Shown: positions 55,654 to 64,000 of the stretch, piece by piece
Layout of the letters: each line of letters opens with the position of its first letter
Position numbering within the stretch: the stretch's first letter is position 1
Source of the DNA: Zygnema cylindricum
Taxonomy: Eukaryota; Streptophyta; Zygnematophyceae; Zygnematales; Zygnemataceae
DNA length: 64,000 nucleotides
Assembly (NCBI GenBank): GCA_037447655.1
Contig: JBBHKE010000589.1
Location: 1 to 64,000, forward strand
Reading direction: 5' to 3'
Notes under the pieces: generated by a model
The model's database searches: none
What the model was told of the DNA's origin: nothing
What the model saw: the letters and a program-made list of their open reading frames with translations, nothing else
Made by a program: the position numbers and the translations under genes

Positions 55654-56822
55654 GTGTTGATATTTGAGTATTTTCTAGGTCTTTATTTAGGATAGGAAAA
55701 GAGCAGAGGCAGTCTACCTCTGACTCCCTTCTCTAAGGCCCCCACACTTGTTGTAGTCACTGAAGGCTGGAGAGGGAGCTAGAGCCATGGCTGCCTAAGC
55801 TCTCCAGGGAGACAGGAGTAGATAATGGTATATTTACTACAAGGTATTTGACGGACCCAGGATTTCATCCTGGTACCTACCGTCCTTCAATCAACCAGCA
55901 GCCGTTCGCTTTATCCATTTAGTCTAGGACTAGTGCTAAGACATATTAGGTTTGATAATTATATAAATATGTACACGTAGACGAATTCATTTAACGGCGC
56001 GAAAAGATTCTTAGTACGTAGAAACAGTTTAGAGTAGTACGGTTTACGCGAAACTAATACCGCGCATTTGTTTCGACGGCGAAACAAATACCGCGCACAT
56101 TTTTCGACTGGTAAGAATGAAGACCAGATTTAATCGACGGCCGTGGTGCGAGCCGAGATTCTGGAATGGCCACCTAGGTGTTTTCTGGCGCCGCCACTCC
56201 GGATGACATGTGGAAATACGCTGGAGGATTGCGAAATCTCGGGAACGCAAGATAACAAATTTGGATGTGACATTTGTCACCTGTATGGTCCTCGTACAGT
56301 TGCCGTACAAAAAGTACTCCGGCGCCTATACTTTTCTGTACGGTACAGTCCTGTGATTGGCGCCGTACTTCAGTAGAAGGGGTTTAGAGAGGGACTGGAC
56401 TTAGAATATTTCTAGTAGGTAGCTGACTCTCCCAAAGAGCACCTTGTATAAATGGCAAACTTTGGCCAGCCATATTAATTAACTCAGTTGACCATTTTCA
56501 GTGATTCTTTTTGCTGCGGACTCAGGGGAGTCCAGACTACACAGGGGTGTACTCGGCCAGAGTTATTGCCTGCTTGGGTGGCTGCATTTTGAAAGGGAAA
56601 GTCAAAGTGGGTGAATGTATCCAAATCACATATTCTAACTTTGCATTCTGTGGTGGAACTGAGCACACAGAAAGTCTTATTTCACAGGGGTGAAGCTACC
56701 ATGGGGTTTTGATTGTCAAGGGGTCAATTATTTGGGTTTATATAAACTTAGAGTCGTCACTATCTAGATTAGCTTCTTTTTATCTGCGAATTCTTTGTGG
56801 CAATGGAGCCCATAGAATTCCA
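55654..56822 (+). repeat. D0 3' LTR
   Basis: TGTTGATATTTGAG to GAATTCCA, 1169 bases, followed by TAACG. Preceded by AAATAAAGGGAG. Confidence 0.92.
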
Positions 56823-56827
56823 TAACG

Positions 56828-59645
56828 CTTGTTGTTAAATGTCGGGGGAGGAAAGGGAACAAAATAATGAGCAACAATGGGACTTTGCGCAATTTCTATT
56901 GTAATGTAGTAAATGATAGAAAAGAAAAGTTGTACACCAATGATGATATTCATTACCGTTTTTCCCCACGTTATAGTGTTCACACGTGTTTGTATTTGAA
57001 CATTCAGTTACATTTCTCTCAATAATTTATAAGTCGAAAGCGGTTAGAAGACGAGAACCACTAGAAAAACTTTTCATGGCCAAACAAGATCCTTTGTGAG
57101 TGAAGTACGACAATTTGCGATGAAAAGACATATGAGTTTTGTGGAAAATAGTGAAAGGGGAAAGTAGAAGCACCAAAGCGTGGCAATAAGCCAATTATTT
57201 GGACAATAAAAGACAAGGCCACGTAAGACAAACGAGCAAAACCTTAGCGAATCTAGCAAACTAAAAAAGGAATTGAACCAACACAAAAATTACACAAATA
57301 AAATAGAAGAAAAACCTATGAAACAAGCAAATTCACAGGCCATATCTTCTAAGACAGTTGATGACGCCAAAGGGGTAAAGAGCGCATTGGTCATCTAGTG
57401 CATTCCTCTCGTTCATTTAAAAAGTAAAATGCGAGTCATGAAAAACCAAGTATTCACTTTTGGAAGTTGACCGCTTCAAGTAATCACATACCCTTTTGGT
57501 GATGAGATAATACAATTTTATTTGCAATCATCTTCGTTTACAAACAAAGGTAAACCCATGATGTTGATTTGTCTTCACTATAGGTGTTGTCTTTTATATG
57601 ATTTGAGACAAAGTTGCACAAATATCCCCCCAAGTGTTGATGGCATGAATATATGCATACATCTATATACATACACCTATATGTATATGCATATATGCAT
57701 TTAGATATATATACTTATATATTTGTATGTATAGATAAATTATGAGTACATGTACCACTGAAGACAACATAGGCTTGCTCATTTAGAAAAAAATAAAACG
57801 ACTAAAAACCATGAGCCCAAAAACCATGAGCCCAAAAAGTGCACATGCTATGCCACAATCTTCTACGACGCCATTAAAAATAATAGTCGCGGGCGACCCG
57901 GTGCTTTGCACTTTGGTTGCCAAGGGCCTTTCGGTTTTGTACAGTACGATGTATAATGAGATAGTATTGTACTAATTATGTACGAACATTTTACGTGACG
58001 CCATCTTATTGTATGGATTTTGAGACCACGACAACGTGGCATGGTGTCGTTTTCATAAATTTGTACAGTCGTGTACTTTCAGTGTACAGTTTTGTTTTTG
58101 CTGACATAGGTGCTTACACCAAACGAAAATGACCCCATTATCATTTTCTTTTTTAAGCCTTGTATTAGTAAATCGATGCCCGTTACACGGGCATGGACCG
58201 TGTCCTGTTTATCGTGCCCGTTTATCATGGCGCATGTGTGCCGTACGGGTCGTATATATGGTTTGGATTGTTTGACGAATGGTTACTGTTCGGTGGACAA
58301 TCGTTCAAAAAGGGCTACTTCTAAACGGGTCTTTTGACGAACCGTTCCTACTTCGGAAGTTACCCGGTCGCTGCCCGCTACACGTGCATGGACCGTGTCT
58401 TGTCTTAATGTCGTTGTCGTTTCCGTACAATCATAGTCTTTTCCGTGGTGCGGTTTCGAAACGATGCATCCTGGCGGTTGGTGGTTGTGCGGCAGAGGTC
58501 GCAAAAGCCAAAATTTTAGATAACCTAATCCGGCAATTTTTTTTTTCATAATCTGAACACCCGAATTCCGGCCGCGTTATGTCACGCTCCTTAATTGTTA
58601 CCCGGTACGCAGCACGCGTTTACGAAAAAAAAAAGTTCGACACTGCAAAAGTACAAAAATCATGTCTACAACAAAAAAAGATTCTCCATGCTCAAAAAGT
58701 TTTCTGAGCACCCTTGCTTGTGGAATTCTGACACGTGTCTTATATGGATTCGTCTCACTGAAAGAAGCTCGTACCGATTGACTGCAGCCTAACATACCGC
58801 TTTCAATTCGCCTGCTATTAAAAAATTGCGAAGTAAGCCGCACGCAATTTGTACGGCTAGCCACACGCAATTTGTACGGCTACTTTGTCTTCGGAATGAA
58901 AATATGAAAGTGACAGTAACCGATCTACGCTGTCTATTTTGCCTGCGCACTGCCGTACATGAAGGACGTACATGAAGGATGCCCCTATTGGATAATCAAC
59001 CATGGCTGTTGAAGGGGATCTGCCGGTGAATAAGTGCTTTGACTTCTCTCGCATGCAGAGCTATGGCATAGCTTTCTCCTTACGAACGGTACTGCTTAAT
59101 TTCTGAATTTCTGGCTCAGTTCGGAAGTGCAGTTCGGAAGTGCAGACTTTCTATGCAATTTTATTGGTCAGTTTTGAACAAAATTGAATGGCTCGGTTTA
59201 GATTTGCTGACTAGAGCTGAATTATGGCAGTAAAGAACATAAATATTTGGAGGCATAAACTATAGGAGCTATAAATTGTACGATACATAAACTAGAAGGT
59301 CACTCTGTAGTGAAACAATCATCGTGGCAACTTTTTTTTTTGGATTTCGTTTACGTCGACTATTCTCATGAATGCTCTTCTAGGATGTAAGTCTAATTTT
59401 TTCCCTTATTTTTTCATTTTTATTATCGGAAACAGTGGGAAATCCTGGTTCGTGCTGGCTCTGTGTTGATTTTAAAGTTTTTGAAAAAAAGGAATAAATC
59501 ATAATGAAATGAAAGAAGGATATTATTCAATTGGAATATTCACTGCTAACTATATTTTGCTTGAATCTACTCTTTGGCTTTGAAATTTATTTAGTCTAAG
59601 AATGAAAGCGAACAATTTTGTAGAGTTAATTTTTTTTTTCGGAAG
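56828..59645. other. Intergenic region with small repeats, no gene recognised
   Basis: Contains an AT-rich TATATG/TACA stretch (57640-57735), a tandem ACCATGAGCCCAAAA pair (57808-57840), two copies of a 33-bp GCCCGYTACACGNGCATGG motif (58178-58210, 58373-58405), a 22-bp tandem duplication CCACACGCAATTTGTACGGC-type (58838-58882), and an LTR-like scrap GACACGTGTCTTATATGGAT at 58729. 57950-58000 resembles 63690-63745 (GTACGAACAT, ACGTGACGCCA). No exon could be supported. Confidence 0.6.
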
Positions 59646-60069
59646 GTAGCTCACAACCTGTAGTTATGATTCCTCTCAACTCCAAACCAGAAATTCAAAA
59701 ACCTAATAGTTTTCCTAATCTCCTAAATGTTGAACCTGTATCAAATAATCTTTCTGTATCGAATAATCCATCTTATGGATCCCTCCTTACAGCTTCTCAA
59801 CTGGCTCAAGCCACAGGAGGCACACTAAGTTTGGATGGTGTTCCTGGCACTATCTACTATCTGTACGGACACCAGAGAATTGAATAAAGGAGATTGGTCC
59901 AGAGGATTTGTTAAAGTTAAAGATACCTTTGACTGCTTTACAGGATTTGGCGAAGTATGTGAGAACTTAATATGGAGGACCAGTGGTGGCTATTACTGGA
60001 AGCTCAGGGAAAACGACAACAAGGGCTATGACAGAGCTTGCATTGGAAAGTCTCGGGTACATTCATCAG
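59646..60069 (+). pseudogene. murF: murF-like fragment (plastid peptidoglycan ligase), broken
   Basis: Three reading frames together spell the N-terminal part of UDP-MurNAc-tripeptide:D-Ala-D-Ala ligase. Frame 1: a polar Asn/Pro/Ser stretch then LLTASQLAQATGGTLSLDGV. Frame 2: ICTDTRELNKGDW, then RGFVKVKDT. Frame 3: LTALQDLAKYVR, stop, YGGPVVAITGSSGKTTTRAM and ELALESLGYIHQ, ending at CAG|GTACAT, a possible donor. GSSGKTTT (59998-60021) is the Mur ligase ATP-binding loop. Breaks: a 7-bp tandem duplication (59849-59862) shifts frame 1 to 2; about 40 codons that MurF has between GDW and GFVKV are missing at 59898; one extra T at 59928-59930; TAA at 59968-59970. The enzyme adds D-Ala-D-Ala in peptidoglycan synthesis and serves plastid division in mosses. 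No later exon was found. Confidence 0.8.
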
Positions 60070-60814
60070 GTACATACTCGCCTATTTGTCATTTTTGAAA
60101 TAATATTGCTATATCATTGTAATTTAAATTTGAATTCAAATGTGGTTTACATTGGATATAATCGAGGTTAGAGACGGGGTTTGAATGGAGGACGCCGTAT
60201 AAAGCTATTAGCGTTCATGACTTTTTCTCCACTTAAATCGTCTTTTCCCTGTGCACACTCATCGGATTATCAATCCGACAATTGAAATTGGTGACTAAGA
60301 AATGTAAACCGGGCTCGTGTGCACGGGTAAAATCTGGTTGAAGTGGCGCATCAAACACTAGTACTAATAGCGATACATAGTGTACCTTGTTGCGTGTAAT
60401 CTCAAGAGCTTTTCCTGTCTTACAAATTCTGACCTTTTGATAAGCAATGCTATTTTTTCTTATTTCTCACCATTTTTGTTCATCACTCATACTCAAAACT
60501 TTTCATTCACCGTCACCACGTGATTTTGGCGGCAATGTCGCCATCCTGTTCTGAAGGATTTTGTAAGCTTCTGTGCATCTTATTTATATTCATTTTAAGC
60601 CATTTTTTTTAAGAGAGGTAGACTAAAAATAAGGTGAGAGATGTTTATCAGAATGTGTTCTCTAGAAGTTTGATTCTCCAGATTCCTCCCATAAATTGTT
60701 TTTTATTATAGATTATGCTAATCGAAATACATTGGAATAAGTGTGGAGCCACTTGGAGGTTTGCATTGTCACATTCAACCAAGAACCAAATATTAAGAGA
60801 GGGTTTTTATAGCT
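60070..60814. other. Intergenic DNA after the murF fragment
   Basis: No coding signal. If the murF piece were a live gene this would be its next intron, but no matching exon follows. Confidence 0.6.
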
Positions 60815-61480
60815 AATCAATTATATCTAACTGCTATACTACACATGTTATACTACACATGTTATAGCAGGTCTAATATAACTGTTATATTATAAGAGTT
60901 TTAACAAGTTATACATTATATATAGTCTAACTATCTTAATGTGTTAATTTTTATAGTGAGAATTAACTATTGTATTATATATATTTTAACATATATATCT
61001 AACTGTTATAATGTGTTAATTATTAGTGTTAACTAACTATTACAATATATTTTTTATAACAGTTTACATTACATTTATCTTAACAGTTAAAATTAACTGT
61101 TATATTATAAATATTATAACAGTTATATCTAACCGTTATATTATGTTAATTATTATAAGTATAATAAACTTTTACATTATAGTAATTATAACATTTGAAA
61201 CTAACTGTTATGTTGTATATATTATGACAATTATATCTAACTATTACATTATGTTTATTACAATTATATCTAACCGTTACATTATGTTTATTACAATTAT
61301 TATTAGTATACAGTACAACTATAGCAGTAGTTGTAACAGTAGTTTCATATATTATACTTCAACTATTATTATTTACATTGTTTATAATATAAACTCCTAC
61401 TTCAAATATATTAAACAGATAATAATGTGCATTATTGTATATATTACAAATATTACTTATGTTAAATATGTATTATAACG
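60815..61480. repeat. AT-rich degenerate repeat built on AACTGTTATATTAT
   Basis: Units such as TATCTAACTGTTATATTATG and their inverse TAACAGTTATA recur about every 50-70 bases, often as local inverted repeats (TTAACAGTTAAAATTAACTGTTA near 61080). The 150-residue Ile/Tyr frame is an artefact. Confidence 0.75.
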
Positions 61481-61817
61481 TTTTATAACGTATTATACTA
61501 TATCAATTACATGTGATATAAATATTATTCGATATGTTATATATATATTATAATTGTCATTATATATACGACAATGTGTATTTTTTGTTATTGAGGTGTA
61601 AGTGTTTTTTTTTCGGCTTTAGGGAATTCTATTTTAGGTAAGCTCATTATGACACGAAAACCTCTTTTTCGAATACATGTTACAGGGTTTGGGAATTGTT
61701 TGTTTCGTGCACTTTCCTTATAGTTGTTTGGTTGTGAGTGTAAATATTTTTATGTAAAAAAGGTAATTATTAGTTATTTATTTTTCTAAAGCATTGTTTG
61801 CTCCTATTGAAAGATGG

Positions 61818-62251
61818 GATGATAATGATGACGATGATGATGATGATGTAACGATGGTGATAATGATGATGTAATGATAATGATGATGTATTGATGATGA
61901 TGATGTAATGATGATGATAATGATGTTGACGATGATGATGTTGACAATGATGATGATGACGATGATGACGATGATGATATAACGATAATGATGATGATGA
62001 TGTAATGATAATGATGATGTTGTTGATAATGATGATGATGATGATGATCATGATCAGGATCGATCACAATCTTGATGATGATGATGATGATGTAATGATG
62101 ATGATAATAATGATGTAATGATGATGATGATGTAATGATGATGATTATGATGATGTAATGAAGACGATAATGATGTTGACGATAATGATGATGATGATGA
62201 TGATGATGGTGAAGATGATGATGATGATGATGATGATGATGGTGATGATGT

Positions 62252-62302
<51 letters not shown>

Positions 62303-62516
62303 CGATGATGATGATGATGTTGCGATTATGATGACGATTATGATGATGATGATGATGATGATGATAAATGATGATGATGTTGACGATGATGATGTTGACG
62401 ATGATGATGATGACGATGATGATGACGATGATGTTGACGATGATGATGATGACGATGATGATGACGATGATGATGATGACGATGATGAAGATGATGATGA
62501 TGATGATGATGATGTA
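61818..62516. repeat. Second GAT trinucleotide microsatellite, 0.7 kb
   Basis: GAT, GATGAC, GATGTAAT and GATGTTGAC units. Poly-Ser, poly-His and poly-Asp frames are artefacts. Confidence 0.96.
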
Positions 62517-62639
62517 ATCAAAGTATCACCAAAACAAAGTATTCAAAGTATTCAAAATATGTGTATTGTATTTCAAAAAAAAAATAAAAGCTAATATTTC
62601 TAATGCTTGTCATATAAAAAAAAAACAAAGTAATCAAGT

Positions 62640-63237
62640 TTCACCAAAACAAACTAGTCAAAGTATTTGTAATATTTAATAAAAATGTATATACCAATGT
62701 TTGTAATGTTCGTCAGCCTATGAGCTGATAATGATGTTCAACAACTTTCTTGGTCTTTAGACTAAGTTGGTTGATCGAAAAAACAAAGATTTTTTTTTTT
62801 CAAAGTAACAATGTAATTTAACAAACAAATATTATGAATGAAAACAAGTGTTTGTAATGTTGGTCAGCCTCCGAGCTGATAATGATGTTTATGCAACCTT
62901 CTAAGTCTTAGGACTAAGTTGGTTGATCACAAAAAAAATAAAAAATCAAAGTACTCAAAGTAATCAATCTACTATAATAAACAACGAAAATAAATAAATA
63001 ATAAGTGATTGTAATGTTAGTCAACCTTTGAGCTGATAATGATGTTTATGCAACCATCTAGGTCTTCGACTAAGGTGCTTGATCAAAAACAAAAAAAAGT
63101 ACTTAAAGTAATCAACATATTCTAACTATCAAAAAATATAAAAGAAAATACGTGTTTGTAGTGTTAGTCAGCCATCGAGCTGATAATGATGTTGTTCCAA
63201 CCATCTGGGTCTTTGGACTAAGTTGGTTGAATCCTAG
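62640..63237. repeat. Four tandem copies of a ~150-bp unit with conserved hairpins
   Basis: Conserved ~75-base cores begin near 62703, 62853, 63011 and 63158 (spacing 150, 158, 147), separated by A-rich spacers. Each core has GTCAGCC...GAGCTGATAATGATG followed by CAACC...GGTC...GACTAAG-TTGGTTG. TCAGC/GCTGA and CAACC(A)/(T)GGTTG with inner GGTC/GACT can pair, in most copies despite substitutions. Spacers keep TCAAAGTA-type motifs. Confidence 0.85.
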
Positions 63238-63240
63238 TTA

Positions 63241-64000
63241 AGTTTGATGTTTTATTTTTATTTTCTTATTTTTTTATTTGTTATGTTTACATTTTGTATA
63301 TTGCGTTTTTGTTATGTGATCAAGGTTGTATTGTGGTTATTTATTTGTTTGTCTTTTTTTTGTTTTATTTTTTTGTGATATTATGTATTGATAAAAAAAA
63401 AAATTGAATAATATACATGCAACACCTTAATATAAAATAAACAAAAACCATTAGTATTCTGTTTAAATGAATAATGATTTAATAATGCTAATGGTTTAAT
63501 GTGTATTCTAGATTTAACATTAAAATATTTAATACTGCGTGATATATTTAGTCCATTCATTCATATTGTTCATTAGATTGAGATCGAACGCTCAAATCAA
63601 TGTGAAACTTTTACGCTTAATCAAACCCCCTACATGAACGAAACGCGAGTTAAACCATCCACTTGGCATCGTCATGGTATTTACCATGTACAATGCGATA
63701 GTACAGTGCGTACCATGTACGAACATCGTACGTGACGCCAACACTGATATTACGGTACACCGCGAATCGTAATTATAGTAAAGAAAAAATCAGAGCAAAA
63801 AAACAAAAAAAAAACAATTAGAGTTATAAACGCTTATTATTGTGATAGAACCTTTTCATAGAGGAAATTTATTCTACTTTATTTAAGTACTCTATATTAG
63901 CTTATGTCGGCAATAATTTATCCGCGCTGTAATTATGGACACTAAATTATTTAGACATACGAAAACCGTCAGCCCGTATATTTTGACGTCGTTATGACGT
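63241..64000. other. AT-rich intergenic DNA to the window end
   Basis: Short dispersed-repeat pieces (63684-63745 resembling 57950-58000; 63764 resembling 44693). No gene or RNA recognised. Confidence 0.6.

Larger units (their letters stand above)
45167..56822 (+). mobile_element. Gag-only copia element D0, with a nested D-family tandem in its 5' LTR
   Basis: 5' LTR 45167-45579 plus 52921-53677, internal 53678-55653, 3' LTR 55654-56822. Exact target duplication TAACG (45162-45166, 56823-56827). The nested block 45580-52915 splits the 5' LTR and has its own duplication. PBS at 53678-53693, purine tract AAATAAAGGGAG before the 3' LTR. Confidence 0.92.

Noticed and set aside
59340-59400. Possible first exon of murF (ATGAATGCTCTTCTAGG before TGTAAG)
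   Set aside because: Too short, with no recognisable targeting sequence and no frame link to 59646 that I could support.
62703-63232. C/D box snoRNA array
   Set aside because: CTGA and ATGATG occur side by side in the cores, but the order and spacing of C and D boxes do not fit a snoRNA. Hairpin conservation is reported instead.

Overview
This is nuclear DNA of a green plant, most likely a seedless streptophyte (bryophyte, lycophyte, fern or charophyte). The evidence is: spliced genes whose exons match plant proteins closely (an MSP1/ATAD1-type AAA ATPase, the methionine-salvage enzyme DEP1); a decayed copy of murF, the plastid peptidoglycan ligase that is kept mainly outside flowering plants; plant-type Ty1/copia retrotransposons; G-box (CACGTG) motifs in LTRs; and very long simple repeats. 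I cannot name the species. There is no prokaryotic gene structure, operon or CRISPR array.

Layout. 1-4754: 3' half of a plus-strand AAA ATPase gene (five exons seen, 5' end outside the window) whose last exon carries a huge glutamate/arginine/glycine-rich insertion. 4755-8000: purine-rich repeats, intergenic DNA and a GAT microsatellite. 8020-21100: the 3' part of a minus-strand non-LTR (LINE-type) reverse transcriptase, split by a three-level nest: LTR element B1 (TSD CCAAC) is itself split by a hAT-like DNA transposon (8-bp TSD ACGGTACC), which carries copia element A1. 21181-25908: nearly 5 kb of CT-rich and AC/AG-rich simple sequence with one 90-bp exon of DEP1 inside it. 25909-36762: minus-strand copia elements A3 (in a CA microsatellite, TSD CACAC), F1 and E1. 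37254-44147: copia element C1 (TSD GTACG) with a solo LTR (TSD GCATG) inside its reverse transcriptase. 45167-56822: element D0 (TSD TAACG), whose 5' LTR was hit by a minus-strand tandem of two related elements sharing a middle LTR (TSD CGCAT/CACAT). 56828-64000: intergenic DNA with a murF pseudogene, AT-rich repeats, a GAT microsatellite and a four-copy ~150-bp tandem repeat with conserved hairpin potential.

Most of the window is therefore a retrotransposon graveyard between fragments of host genes. Three points unify it. (1) Every copia family has its primer-binding site matched to the anticodon arm of initiator tRNA-Met (half-tRNA priming, as in Drosophila copia), and the ATG complementary to the CAU anticodon lies in the gag frame. 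(2) B1, D0, the D tandem and E1 share a non-autonomous design: gag fused to a remnant of reverse transcriptase/RNase H, with integrase and the RT core missing, yet with proper TSDs and several copies. A1, C1 and F1 carry the missing pol domains and are possible types of the helper, though all copies here are broken. (3) Nested insertions with intact TSDs give a clear relative order of events. All coordinates, motifs and frames were read by eye; no similarity search was run.
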